Below the pieces are notes generated by a model. That model worked only from the letters and a program-made list of their open reading frames with translations, had not been told where the DNA came from and made no database searches. DNA of 64,000 nt, taken from the NCBI RefSeq assembly GCF_026262505.1, contig NC_067206.1:27605896-27669895 (forward strand), written 5' to 3'. Shown piece by piece: positions 1 through 12,571 of the stretch (positions are counted from its first letter, which is position 1; every line of letters starts with the position of its first letter). The translations under genes and the position numbers were made by a program. The DNA comes from Trichomonas vaginalis G3. Taxonomy: Eukaryota; Parabasalia; Trichomonadida; Trichomonadidae.

Positions 1-981
1 AGCAACATATCATAAATATCGATCTTGTTTATATTTCTTTTTGAAAACATTATTCGAAATGATTTGTGTCAATTGATTCACTAAGACAATAACGATAATT
101 TCCATTTTGATATTCAATTTTTGAATAGTATTGAAAGATTCACATTTTGATTCACAGTTAAAAGTAGACTATTAAAACAAGATACATGATGAAATTCATA
201 CTCTGAGTTATATTGATGTCTATTTAATATATGAAAAAAAATATCAAAATGAAAATGAGATGGGAAATTTAACTATGTTCACAATCTGACATATAAATTT
301 CATATAACCATCTATATTTATACCTGAGTGTTTCATATATTCATCAATATTCTGAATAAAATGTAAAATTTTTATGAAGACAAAGTTTGACCATAAGAAA
401 TCTTCCACCATGAAGCTTTAGTATGATTACATATCACATGAATATAAATTTATTTGACATTTCTACATAAACTGTGAAAATCAAAAGAGGAAACTATCAA
501 TTTTTGAATAGTTTACATTTCTAATGATAATAGTACCTAAACTGAGAGTGAGGGTAAATTATCAAACATGTGAGCCCGAATAAGCAGAACATGCAATATG
601 TAGTTGCTTCTAGTTATGCTTAAATTTCTGTTTTGAAGCTAGAATTAAATTTCAAAATCTTAAATTTTGAAGTTAAATCCGACGTTCAATATAAATTTAT
701 TTTATTAACTTCTTTTAATAATAAATATTAATTTTAATTTTATGTTGGATTTTTATCTTGAAACTGAGGCGAAAACGATAAATCTCATTTTCATCTCAAT
801 TTTTCTGAGTCTCTTTAAAAGTGTTTATATTAATGTAGAGAATTGAAATTTATGGCATTTAAGTTAAAACACTTGATCTAATAAATAGAAAAGCTTAGTA
901 GCAATTACTTTTTTTTTAAATTGAATTTAATTTATTTTTTTGTTGGATTTTTAATTTGTAAAGTTTCATTTTCTCATTTGG
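1..981 (+). other. AT-rich 5' region of the array ANK gene
   Basis: No gene is visible. The stretch is repeated almost unchanged at 6093-7070, 12692-13669 and 19372-20354. A short self-complementary motif (attcaatttttgaat) occurs here, and a close form recurs near 498-512. The octamer TAACGATA lies at 90-97; it resembles a Myb-recognition octamer reported in Trichomonas, but one match in AT-rich DNA means little. Confidence 0.5.
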
Positions 982-984
982 ATG
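953..984 (+). promoter_or_regulatory. Conserved initiator-like block at ANK start codon
   Basis: The 30 bp running into the ATG are the same in all four array units (start codons 982, 7071, 13670, 20355), and a recognisable diverged form precedes the separate ankyrin copy starting at 35385. The block contains TCATTTTCTCATTT just before the ATG. This resembles the Trichomonas initiator (TCA followed by pyrimidine and T/A, often with a second TCATT). The diverged copy fits the consensus less well, so this is a candidate only. Confidence 0.4.
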
Positions 985-2322
985 AGTCAAGCTCATATTC
1001 AAGATTATGAACATATTGCTTCTCATATCAGTGAATATATTGACGAAGGTAATTTCTTTGATGTATTTGAAATAGAAGACATCAAAAAGATCATGAAAAT
1101 TTCAAATTTTACAGCAAATGGCTTCATTGCTCTTCTTGAGCAGTCACATCCTACTATCAATGCAAATAAATTATATGCTTGTACTCGAAATGCTAATATT
1201 TATATTCAAAACTTTGAAGATGTTATTTCAACACTGAAATCAATCAAAAAGTACATGAAACTCAGAATACTTAATAGTATTGTTGACTTTTTAGATTCCA
1301 AAGGAAAAGAAATATACGATTCTACAGAGAAAATCCAAAAACTTCAAACAGAGCTAAACGAAATTCCAAAACAAAAAAGTGACAACGAAATACAATCACT
1401 TCAATCTCAACTCAATCAAATCAATGAAGAAAGCAACAAATTAAAAGAAAAACTCAATGAAATGGAAAGTAACACCAATCAAGCCGATGAAACAATTTTA
1501 TCAAAAATTAAAGAGCTAAAGGAATCAGATGATTTCGAAAGTATCTACAATTTCCTTGATGAGCTTTCATCTCAAGGAAATCGAAAAATGATTTCAAAAG
1601 CATGTGAAGAAGGACTTTGGAAGAAGACAACTACTGTACATTTTCGAGATGATGGTGATGAGTTTGATGAAAGGAATGTACTTCATGTAGCAAGTAATAA
1701 AGGAAATCTCAAACTTGTCAAATCTCTCATTGAATGCGGCTGTGATAAAGGTACAAAGAGTTCACGTGGCTTGACTCCACTCAATTATGCATCGTTTATT
1801 GGCCATATTGAAATTGTTAAATATCTTATCTCTGTTGGAGCTGATATAGAAGCAAAGGATATTGAAGGAGATACTTCACTCATTTATGCATCAAGAAATG
1901 GTCATCTTGAAGTTGTTCAATATTTAATCGCTATTGGTGCTAATAAAGAAGCAAAGGATAATGATGGATGTACTCCACTCGATTATGCATCAAGTAATGG
2001 TCGTCTTGAAGTTGTTAAATATCTTATCTCTGTTGGAGCTAACAAAGAAGCAAAGGATAAATATGAATATACTCCACTCATTTCTGCATCAGATAATGGT
2101 CATCTTGAAGTTGTTCAATATCTTATCTCTAATGGAGCTGATAAAGAAGCAAAGAATAATAATGGATGGACTCCACTCATTTGGGCATCAAGATATGGTC
2201 ATCTTGAAGTTGTTCAATATTTAATCTCTAATGGAGCTGATAAAGAAGCAAAGAATAATGATGGAAAAACGGCATTAGATCTTGCAACAGACAATGTAAA
2301 AAATTATCTAAAATCTTTATGA
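982..2322 (+). CDS. Ankyrin-repeat protein, short version (446 aa)
   Basis: Intact 446-residue member of the Trichomonas ankyrin family. Residues 1 to about 105 form the helical leader found at the N-terminus of many family members. About 110-165 is a strongly charged coiled coil rich in Q, N, E and K. After a linker come ankyrin repeats of 33 residues with the TPL...GHLEVV..LI..GA pattern, and the protein ends in a half repeat ([18 protein letters not shown]). No signal peptide or membrane segment is visible, so it is probably cytosolic and protein-binding; the partner is unknown. Compared with the copy at 13670 it lacks exactly 198 residues, six repeats. It ends 107 bp before the stop of the convergent helicase fragment. 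Confidence 0.9.
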   Translation: MSQAHIQDYEHIASHISEYIDEGNFFDVFEIEDIKKIMKISNFTANGFIALLEQSHPTINANKLYACTRNANIYIQNFEDVISTLKSIKKYMKLRILNSIVDFLDSKGKEIYDSTEKIQKLQTELNEIPKQKSDNEIQSLQSQLNQINEESNKLKEKLNEMESNTNQADETILSKIKELKESDDFESIYNFLDELSSQGNRKMISKACEEGLWKKTTTVHFRDDGDEFDERNVLHVASNKGNLKLVKSLIECGCDKGTKSSRGLTPLNYASFIGHIEIVKYLISVGADIEAKDIEGDTSLIYASRNGHLEVVQYLIAIGANKEAKDNDGCTPLDYASSNGRLEVVKYLISVGANKEAKDKYEYTPLISASDNGHLEVVQYLISNGADKEAKNNNGWTPLIWASRYGHLEVVQYLISNGADKEAKNNDGKTALDLATDNVKNYLKSL

Positions 2323-2429
2323 AGACTGTAGATTATAATAATTTAAGTTGTAATGGAGATAAATAAATAAAAAGATATCTTTTATTTGTAATATAACATA
2401 AATATATATAGATATATATAAATACAAAT

Positions 2430-5400
2430 TTATCTAATGTCGATGTTACCTCGACCACCACCACGGGAACGAGTTCTTGGTTGACGACGAACTTCTTCGT
2501 TTCGATGTGCTTCAAAGTTTTCGTTACGAACACCTTCGGGAATATCAAGATGAGGTTCATCTCGTTTAGGACGCTCGATTCTGATTTCGTGAACTGGCTG
2601 TTGAAGTTTCTTGTTCTTGTTATTCTTATTGTTGTTATTATTGTTACTTTGTTCTTCGGAAGATCTCGGTAGTTTGTACTCGGCGAACTTAGAATTTTGT
2701 TTTTGAGATTCTGGATGTTTTGGTTTTTCTTCTGTTTATGTTCATCACCAACATACTCTGCAAAATTCGTTTTCTGTTTCTGTTTCTTATTCTTTTGGTT
2801 TTGATTTTGTTGTTTCTTTTGATTCTGTTTGTTTTTGTTTCCGGTTTTATCTTGATCTTTGTCTTTGTCCTTGTTTTGTTGTTCTTGTTGTTTTGGTTTG
2901 GATGTTTCATTTTGTTGTGGTTGTTGTTTTCTGGATTGGAATCTGGTTTCTTAAGGAATATATCTCGTTTCTTTCGATTACGGTTGCGGTCGATTTGGAC
3001 AAGATGAGAATCGAATTCAAGATGTGATTCAACAAGTTTTCCACTTGCTGATTTCAAGTTGTTCATCTCTGATGAAATGATCGGATACATCTGGTCAATG
3101 CCAAGGTAACAATCGGAAAGCATGTAAATCCATGCACTTCCTGGAATTCTTTCCTGACATTGGATGGTGACAACATGTGTTTCCTTCTTAAGTTGAACAC
3201 GGCGGTGACCAAACAACTTACCTGTGGATGGATCGCCAACAAGAATGAAAAGACTTTGGATACCTTTACGCGTGAAGTGTGGAGAAATGACTTGTGAACC
3301 AAGTGTTCCTGAGATGTGTTCCAATGTGATACGGACTGCCATGCCGTTGGTGGAAATCAAATGTGACATGTTCTTGAAAAGAACAACTCGATCTTTGATG
3401 AATTCGGTGCCTGGAAGAGGTGTGTCTTTGAACAAGATTTGAGGAAGCAAGTTGATGTTTTGTTGCTGAAGTTGTTTGAATAACTGAACATCAACTAATG
3501 CTTGGATAGAGTTCTGGTCGTGCCAGCAGCCTTGGACAAGCATCTGGGTGAGAATGCTTGCATTGATGACGGCGTTAAGTTCGCCTCGGATGGCGGCGAT
3601 CTCCGAGAAACATCGACAATTCGAAGAGCTTGGTCAAGAACCGATGCCAAATCGGTGATGAAATCGGAATAGGCATCTCACGACGAGAAAAGTAGTACTG
3701 GCACATGAAGAATGCTTTGGTGTGAGGAGAATCAATGGGATCTTCGGTCTTGAAGCGTGGAGTCATGTCCATGACAACTTCGTCTTCTGAGTGACGAACT
3801 GGGACTTGTTTGAATTCCTGTGCCATGCAGATAAGACGAAGAAGAGAAACAACGTTGGATGACTCATTCATGCGATCAATAAACAACTTAACGTCGTCGG
3901 AGAGACATAGAAGATGGATGCAATGCGTCCTTCTGGTGTTGGATTGATGTGTCCTTCCAAGTTGACACTGATGCAGTGTTTGTCTGTCAACGCTTTGATG
4001 ATGTTCGATGAAACTTCTTCCAATGTGATGTTCTCGTAATAACCGGGATTCTTATCAAGACGGATTGCAAAGAATGAACGTTTAAGCCATGACATAAGTG
4101 ACTTCTTAGATTTGATACGACCTGATGCAATCTCAGCATTGGCGTGTTCACTAGCGTGTTCGAATAAGTTAGATTCGACTGGAAGAGGAGAGTTGATGAA
4201 TCGCTTCAAGAAATCTTTACGACCTTCCTCGCAAAGAATCATGACAATGCCTTCTGTGTCGAACTGAGGACGACCAGCACGACCCATCATCTGCTGCATT
4301 TCAGTGCTAGAGTATGGAACGTATTGGCATGTCTTAGCGTCGTGGAACTCAGTGCCTTTGATGACAACAAAATGTGCAGGAAGATTGACACCCCATGCCA
4401 ATGTGGCTGTAGCAACTAACAACTTCATCTTACCTGATGCAAACAATTCTTCAACAATCTCGCAGTCACTGGAAACTAAACCTGCGTGATGCAAACCAAT
4501 ACCTAAACTAAGACATGTGACAATGTTTGGTCTTGAACTTTCTGGCTGGCCAATGCGGTCTCTGGTGTAGTGTAATAGAATGGTTCGCCTCTGTTCGTTG
4601 CGTATGAAATAAGGTCGAATGCTGTCAAACGAGTCTGACGACGTGATGGAACGAAAACAAGTGTTGGTTTGTCATTAGAGTACTCACGGATAGCATCTGA
4701 AAGTGGTTTGTTCATAGATGCCATTCGAGGACAGAAATGACGACCAGGGAATCCACGGATGAATGTCTTCAATGGAACAGCGCGCATTTGTGGAGGGAAG
4801 TTGTATGTACCACGACGAGAAACACCTAAGAACTCTGCAACATCAAGTGGATTAGATAAACATGTGCTCAAACCAATGAATCGGACTTTAGTTGGCATCG
4901 ATTTCATTCGGTCAACAACTGCTTCAATGATGTGGCCACGGTCTGTACCAAGTAAATGTGCTTCATCAATAACAACTAAACCAACTGTTTGGACAAAACG
5001 ACGAACAACAAATCCACGAGAAACGGCATCCCATTTCTCTGGTGTGGCAACAATAAGACTTGCTTTAGCAATAGCATTAGAATCTGGGGTGAATTCACCT
5101 GTCAATTCAATCAATTTATCGCCGAATTTCATGCGCCAGTCTTGAACACGTTCTGTGACAATAGCTTTAAGAGGAGCCAGGTAAACTGCTTTTTGTTCGG
5201 GATGTGTTGAGAAAAGGCGACAAATCGCAAGTTCGGCAATTGATGTCTTGCCTGCAGCTGTAGGAGCGCAAATCAGGAGACTTTCATCAGTGCGATATGT
5301 CTGGAAGAAAACTTGTGACTGGACTGGGTTAAAGAACTCAAAACCAAACAGTTTTCGATGTTCAATGTTTTCAATAGATGTAACTGGGAGTGGACGCAAA

Positions 5401-5972
5401 TTAGGTGGATTAGATTCGAAACTATCGAATGTAGCGCGGTCTGAGTTTTTGATGTAAATGGATTGTGAATCACCAACACCTAAAAAGCGGCTAGATGTCA
5501 TAGTAACTAAATACTTATGACTTTCACAAACTGGAACAAGGTATTCGAATTTGAAGCCATCATTAGCAAGATGTCGATCAATTTGGACTTCTTGAGCAAG
5601 ATACATCTTTTCTCCGTTACCGTCTTCAATGAAGATCCAGAAACTCAATGTGTCGTGAGTAACATGTGGATCCCATTTGAATGGAAATGATGCTTCGATG
5701 ATGATGTTGATGATTTGATCGGAAATCGGTTGATAACGAGTGTCGATTTCGACAATAGGGAATTTGCGTGCAATGTCTTGTGCGTTGATTGCCATTTGTT
5801 CATTACGGAACATAGATTTTAATTCACCTAAATCGGCTGATCGTAAATCATCGAGTTCTAATCCTAAAAACTGGATCTTGTAGATAAGTTGGTCGTCTTT
5901 TGGAAATGTCATCAACTGACGTAATGGATGGTCAATTCGCTGGCGGCACCACCACATACGGTTTCCCACCAT
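2430..5972 (-). pseudogene. ASCC3/Slh1-like helicase, C-terminal half, copy 1, frameshifted
   Basis: Starting at the ATG at 5972 (MVGNRMWW), the protein opens inside the end of a first Sec63 domain. It continues with a complete second Ski2-type cassette: APTAAGKT (Walker A), DEAH, STCLSNP (motif III), ATATLAWGVN and GRAGRPQFDT (motif VI), then winged-helix and Sec63 regions. The tail is rich in Q, N and K and ends RSRGGGRGNIDIR at a stop at 2430-2432. ASCC3/Slh1 unwinds nucleic acid in alkylation repair and ribosome quality control. The first cassette is absent, so this is a 5'-truncated duplicate. The frame changes at several places (near 2710, 2930, 3560-3670, 3900 and 4510). The other copies are intact at most of these, so either the copy is decaying or the consensus has errors. 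Confidence 0.8.
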
Positions 5973-7070
5973 TTTCTTAAAAGGGATAAAAACATTTGTT
6001 ACAAAAATGAAATACAAATAAATAAATATTTCGCGTGGTGTGGAGCTTTTGGCCAGAAATTATGTTCTAGCCAAACGAAGGCCTATACATCGAGCAACAT
6101 ATCATAAATATCGATCTTGTTTATATTTCTTTTTGAAAACATTATTCGAAATGATTTGTGTCAATTGATTCACTAAGACAATAACGATAATTTCCATTTT
6201 GATATTCAATTTTTGAATAGTATTGAAAGATTCACATTTTGATTCACAGTTAAAAGTAGACTATTAAAACAAGATACATGATGAAATTCATACTCTGAGT
6301 TATATTGATGTCTATTTAATATATGAAAAAAAATATCAAAATGAAAATGAGATGGGAAATTTAACTATGTTCACAATCTGACATATAAATTTCATATAAC
6401 CATCTATATTTATACCTGAGTGTTTCATATATTCATCAATATTCTGAATAAAATGTAAAATTTTTATGAAGACAAAGTTTGACCATAAGAAATCTTCCAC
6501 CATGAAGCTTTAGTATGATTACATATCACATGAATATAAATTTATTTGACATTTCTACATAAACTGTGAAAATCAAAAGAGGAAACTATCAATTTTTGAA
6601 TAGTTTACATTTCTAATGATAATAGTACCTAAACTGAGAGTGAGGGTAAATTATCAAACATGTGAGCCCGAATAAGCAGAACATGCAATATGTAGTTGCT
6701 TCTAGTTATGCTTAAATTTCTGTTTTGAAGCTAGAATTAAATTTCAAAATCTTAAATTTTGAAGTTAAATCCGACGTTCAATATAAATTTATTTTATTAA
6801 CTTCTTTTAATAATAAATATTAATTTTAATTTTATTGGATTTTTATCTTGAAACTGAGGCGAAAACGATAAATCTCATTTTCATCTCAATTTTTCTGAGT
6901 CTCTTTAAAAGTGTTTATATTAATGTAGAGAATTGAAATTTATGGCATTTAAGTTAAAACACTTGATCTAATAAATAGAAAGCTTAGTAGCAATTTACTT
7001 TTTTTTTAAATTGAATTTAATTTATTTTTTTGTTGATTTTTAATTTGTAAAGTTTCATTTTCTCATTTGG

Positions 7071-8920
7071 ATGAGTCAAGCTCATATTCAAGATTATGAA
7101 CATATTGCTTCTCATATCAGTGAATATATTGACGAAGGTAATTTCTTTGATGTATTTGAAATAGAAGACATCAAAAAGATCATGAAAATTTCAAATTTTA
7201 CAGCAAATGGCTTCATTGCTCTTCTTGAGCAGTCACATCCTACTATCAATGCAAATAAATTATATGCTTGTACTCGAAATGCTAATATTTATATTCAAAA
7301 CTTTGAAGATGTTATTTCAACACTGAAATCAATCAAAAAGTACATGAAACTCAGAATACTTAATAGTATTGTTGACTTTTTAGATTCCAAAGGAAAAGAA
7401 ATATACGATTCTACAGAGAAAATCCAAAAACTTCAAACAGAGCTAAACGAAATTCCAAAACAAAAAAGTGACAACGAAATACAATCACTTCAATCTCAAC
7501 TCAATCAAATCAATGAAGAAAGCAACAAATTAAAAGAAAAACTCAATGAAATGGAAAGTAACACCAATCAAGCCGATGAAACAATTTTATCAAAAATTAA
7601 AGAGCTAAAGGAATCAGATGATTTCGAAAGTATCTACAATTTCCTTGATGAGCTTTCATCTCAAGGAAATCGAAAAATGATTTCAAAAGCATGTGAAGAA
7701 GGACTTTGGAAGAAGACAACTACTGTACATTTTCGAGATGATGGTGATGAGTTTGATGAAAGGAATGTACTTCATGTAGCAAGTAATAAAGGAAATCTCA
7801 AACTTGTCAAATCTCTCATTGAATGCGGCTGTGATAAAGGTACAAAGAGTTCACGTGGCTTGACTCCACTCAATTATGCATCGTTTATTGGCCATATTGA
7901 AATTGTTAAATATCTTATCTCTTGGAGCTGATAAGAAGCAAAGGATAATGTGGATACTCCACTCATTTATGCATCAATGGTCATCTTGAAGTTGTTCAAT
8001 ATCTTATCTCTATGGAGCTGATAAAGAAGCAAAGGATAATATGGATGTACTCCACTCATTATGCATCAGTAATGGTCATCTTGAAGTTGTTCAATATCTT
8101 ATCTCTAATGGAGCTGATAAAGAAGCAAAGAATAATAATGGATACTCCACTCATTTTGCATCAGCTAATGGTCATCTTGAAGTTGTTCAATATCTTATCT
8201 CTAATGGAGCTGATAAAGAAGCAAAGATAATGATGGATACTCCACTCATTTGCATCAAAGGTCATCTTGAAGTTGTTCAATATCTTATCTCTAATGGAGC
8301 TGATAAAGAAGCAAAGGATAATGGGAATACTCCACTCATTTGCATCAAGAATCATCTCATCTTGTTGAATATCAGAATATTCCACTTTTCTGATGCATAT
8401 TGTAAACTTGAAGTTGTTCAATATCTTATCTCTAATGGAGCTGATAAAGAAGCAAAGAATAATAATGGATGGACTCCACTCATTTGGGCATCAAGATATG
8501 GTCATCTTGAAGTTGTTCAATATTTAATCTCTAATGGAGCTGATAAAGAAGCAAAGGATAAATATGGATATACTCCACTCATTTTGCATCAGTTACCGGT
8601 CATCTTGAAGTTGTTCAATATCTTATCTCTAATGGAGCTAACAAAGAAGCAAAGGATAATGATGGATGGACTCCACTCATTTGGCATCAAGATATGGTCA
8701 TCTTGATGTTGTTAAATATCTTATCTCTAATGGAGCTGATAAAGAAGCAAAGAATAATAATGGATCTACTCCACTCATTTGTGCATCAGAAGAAGGTCAT
8801 CTTGAAGTTGTTCAATATCTTATCTCTAATGGAGCTGATAAAGAAGCAAAGAATAATGATGGAAAAACGGCATTAGATCTTGCAACAGACAATGTAAAAA
8901 ATTATCTAAAATCTTTATGA
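7071..8920 (+). pseudogene. Ankyrin-repeat gene, unit 2 copy, repeat region broken by many small deletions
   Basis: The first 283 or so codons (7071 to about 7920) match the other array copies. From there to about 8700 nearly every ankyrin repeat carries one or more one- or two-base losses, so the reading frame changes again and again. An unusual insert-like stretch near 8340-8405 does not resemble an ankyrin repeat. From 8666 to 8920 the frame is clean and ends in the same half repeat as copies 1 and 3. The gene is probably equivalent to the 644-residue copy. Deletions confined to the repeat region suggest a poorly resolved consensus rather than ordinary mutation, but real decay cannot be excluded. 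Confidence 0.7.
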
Positions 8921-9027
8921 AGACTGTAGATTATAATAATTTAAGTTGTAATGGAGATAAATAAATAAAAAGATATCTTTTATTTGTAATATAACATAAA
9001 TATATATAGATATATATAAATACAAAT

Positions 9028-12000
9028 TTATCTAATGTCGATGTTACCTCGACCACCACCACGGGAACGAGTTCTTGGTTGACGACGAACTTCTTCGTTT
9101 CGATGTGCTTCAAAGTTTTCGTTACGAACACCTTCGGGAATATCAAGATGAGGTTCATCTCGTTTAGGACGCTCGATTCTGATTTCGTGAACTGGCTGTT
9201 GAAGTTTCTTGTTCTTGTTATTCTTATTGTTGTTATTATTGTTACTTTGTTCTTCGGAAGATCTCGGTAGTTTGTACTCGGCGAACTTAGAATTTTGTTT
9301 TTGAGATTCTGGATGTTTTGGTTTTTCTTCTGTTTTATGTTCATCACCAACATACTCTGCAAAATTGTTTTCTGTTTCTGTTTCTTATTCTTTTGGTTTT
9401 GATTTTGTTGTTTCTTTTGATTCTGTTTGTTTTTTGTTTCCGGTTTTATCTTGATCTTTGTCTTTGTCCTTGTTTTGTTGTTCTTGTTGTTTTGGTTTGG
9501 ATGTTTCATTTTGTTGTGGTTGTTGTTCTGGATTGGAATCTGGTTTCTTAAGGAATATATCTCGTTTCTTTCGATTACGGTTGCGGTCGATTTGGACAAG
9601 ATGAGAATCGAATTCAAGATGTGATTCAACAAGTTTTCCACTTGCTGATTTCAAGTTGTTCATCTCTGATGAAATGATTCGGATACATCTGGTCAATGCC
9701 AAGGTAACAATCGGAAAGCATGTAAATCCATGCACTTCCTGGAATTCTTTCTGCATTGGATGGTGACAACATGTGTTTCCTTCTTAAGTTGAACACGGCG
9801 GTGACCAAACAACTTACCTGTGGATGGATCGCCAACAAGAATGAAAAGACTTTGGATACCTTTACGCGTGAAGTGTGGAGAAATGACTTGTGAACCAAGT
9901 GTTCCTGAGATGTGTTCCAATGTGATACGGACTGCCATGCCGTTGGTGGAAATCAAATGTGACTTGTTCTTGAAAAGAACAACTCGATCTTTGATGAATT
10001 CGGTGCCTGGAAGAGGTGTGTCTTTGAACAAGATTTGAGGAAGCAAGTTGATGTTTTGTTGCTGAAGTTGTTTGAATAACTGAACATCAACTAATGCTTG
10101 GATAGAGTTCTGGTCGTGCCAGCAGCCTTGGACAAGCATCTGGGTGAGAATGCTTGCATTGATGACGGCGTTAAGTTCGCCTCGGATGGCGGCGATCTCC
10201 GAGAAACATCCGACAATTCGAAGAGCTTGGTCAAGAACCGATGCCAAATCGGTGATGAAATCGGGAATAGGCATCTCACGACGAGAAAAGTAGTACTGGC
10301 ACATGAAGAATGCTTTGGTGTGAGGAGAATCAATGGGATCTTCGGTCTTGAAGCGTGGAGTCATGTCCATGACAACTTCGTCTTCTGAGTGACGAACTGG
10401 GACTTGTTTGAATTCCTGTGCCATGCAGATAAGACGAAGAAGAGAAACAACGTTGGATGACTCATTCATGCGATCAATAAACAACTTAACGTCGTCGGGA
10501 GAGACATAGAAGATGGATGCAATGCGTCCTTCTGGTGTTGGATTGATGTGTCCTTCCAAGTTGACACTGATGCAGTGTTTGTCTGTCAACGCTTTGATGA
10601 TGTTCGATGAAACTTCTTCCAATGTGATGTTCTCGTAATAACCGGGATTCTTATCAAGACGGATTGCAAAGAATGAACGTTTAAGCCATGACATAAGTGA
10701 CTTCTTAGATTTGATACGACCTGATGCAATCTCAGCATTGGCGTGTTCACTAGCGTGTTCGAATAAGTTAGATTCGACTGGAAGAGGAGAGTTGATGAAT
10801 CGCTTCAAGAAATCTTTACGACCTTCCTCGCAAAGAATCATGACAATGCCTTCTGTGTCGAACTGAGGACGACCAGCACGACCCATCATCTGCTGCATTT
10901 CAGTGCTAGAGTATGGAACGTATTGGCATGTCTTAGCGTCGTGGAACTCAGTGCCTTTGATGACAACAAAATGTGCAGGAAGATTGACACCCCATGCCAA
11001 TGTGGCTGTAGCAACTAACAACTTCATCTTCCTGATGCAAACAATTCTTCAACAATCTCGCAGTCACTGGAAACTAAACCTGCGTGATGCAAACCAATAC
11101 CTAAACTAAGACAATGTGACAATGTTTGGTCTTGAACTTTCTGGCTGGCCAATGCGGTCTCTGGTGTAGTGTAATAGAATGGTTCGCCTCTGTTCGTTGC
11201 GTATGAAATAAGGTCGAATGCTGTCAAACGAGTCTGACGACGTGATGGAACGAAAACAAGTGTTGGTTTGTCATTAGAGTACTCACGGATAGCATCTGAA
11301 AGTGGTTTGTTCATAGATGCCATTCGAGGACAGAAATGACGACCAGGGAATCCACGGATGAATGTCTTCAATGGAACAGCGCGCATTTGTGGAGGGAAGT
11401 TGTATGTACCACGACGAGAAACACCTAAGAACTCTGCAACATCAAGTGGATTAGATAAACATGTGCTCAAACCAATGAATCGGACTTTAGTTGGCATCGA
11501 TTTCATTCGGTCAACAACTGCTTCAATGATGTGGCCACGGTCTGTACCAAGTAAATGTGCTTCATCAATAACAACTAAACCAACTGTTTGGACAAAACGA
11601 CGAACAACAAATCCACGAGAAACGGCATCCCATTTCTCTGGTGTGGCAACAATAAGACTTGCTTTAGCAATAGCATTAGAATCTGGGGTGAATTCACCTG
11701 TCAATTCAATCAATTTATCGCCGAATTTCATGCGCCAGTCTTGAACACGTTCTGTGACAATAGCTTTAAGAGGAGCCAGGTAAACTGCTTTTTGTTCGGG
11801 ATGTGTTGAGAAAAGGCGACAAATCGCAAGTTCGGCAATTGATGTCTTGCCTGCAGCTGTAGGAGCGCAAATCAGGAGACTTTCATCAGTGCGATATGTC
11901 TGGAAGAAAACTTGTGACTGGACTGGGTTAAAGAACTCAAAACCAAACAGTTTTCGATGTTCAATGTTTTCAATAGATGTAACTGGGAGTGGTCGTAAAT

Positions 12001-12571
12001 TAGGTGGATTAGATTCGAAACTATCGAATGTAGCACGGTCTGAGTTTTTGATGTAAATAGATTGTGAATCACCAACACCTAAAAAGCGGCTAGATGTCAT
12101 AGTAACTAAATACTTATGACTTTCACAAACTGGAACAAGGTATTCGAATTTGAAGCCATCATTAGCAAGATGTCGATCAATTTGGACTTCTTGAGCAAGA
12201 TACATCTTTTCTCCGTTACCGTCTTCAATGAAGATCCAGAAACTCAATGTGTCGTGAGTAACATGTGGATCCCATTTGAATGGAAATGATGCTTCGATGA
12301 TGATGTTGATGATTTGATCGGAAATCGGTTGATAACGAGTGTCGATTTCGACAATAGGGAATTTGCGTGCAATGTCTTGTGCGTTGATTGCCATTTGTTC
12401 ATTACGGAACATAGATTTTAATTCACCTAAATCGGCTGATCGTAAATCATCGAGTTCTAATCCTAAAAACTGGATCTTGTAGATAAGTTGGTCGTCTTTT
12501 GGAAATGTCATCAACTGACGTAATGGATGGTCAATTCGCTGGCGGCACCACCACATACGGTTTCCCACCAT
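9028..12571 (-). pseudogene. ASCC3/Slh1-like helicase, C-terminal half, copy 2, frameshifted
   Basis: Same truncated gene as at 2430-5972, starting at MVGNRMWW (ATG at 12571). It is open for about 515 codons through Walker A, DEAH and the HHAG segment, then shifts near 11030 where one AC pair is missing. A second open stretch (about 9693-11027) covers ATATLAWGVN, GRAGRPQFD and the Sec63 region. Further shifts occur near 9680-9755 and in the Q/N/K-rich tail. The RG-rich ending is readable in frame just before the stop at 9028-9030. A cluster of substitutions near 11992-12059, mostly silent, is private to this copy. Confidence 0.8.

Larger units (their letters stand above)
1..6092. repeat. Tandem array unit 1 (ANK gene + truncated ASCC3-like helicase)
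   Basis: First unit of a head-to-tail array. The sequence at position 1 recurs at 6093, 12692 and 19372, which sets the unit length. Order inside the unit: about 980 bp of AT-rich upstream DNA, ankyrin gene on plus, a short convergent gap, helicase fragment on minus, then the next unit. This unit is about 590 bp shorter than unit 3, almost entirely because its ankyrin gene lacks six 33-residue repeats. The phase is set by the window edge, so the biological unit border may lie elsewhere. Confidence 0.95.

Noticed and set aside
90-97. TAACGATA as a Myb-recognition site for the ankyrin genes
   Set aside because: A single octamer about 890 bp from the start codon in AT-rich DNA is not evidence of function.
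1934-2224. Plus-strand frames of the type [19 protein letters not shown] within all ankyrin repeat regions
   Set aside because: Shadow frames of the 99-bp ankyrin repeats; they are open only because the repeat unit is a multiple of three.
2333-2560. 75-residue minus-strand frame at the helicase 3' end (also at 8931 and 15615)
   Set aside because: Out-of-frame reading of the helicase tail. The natural frame ends in RSRGGGRGNIDIR at 2430, 9028 and 15712.
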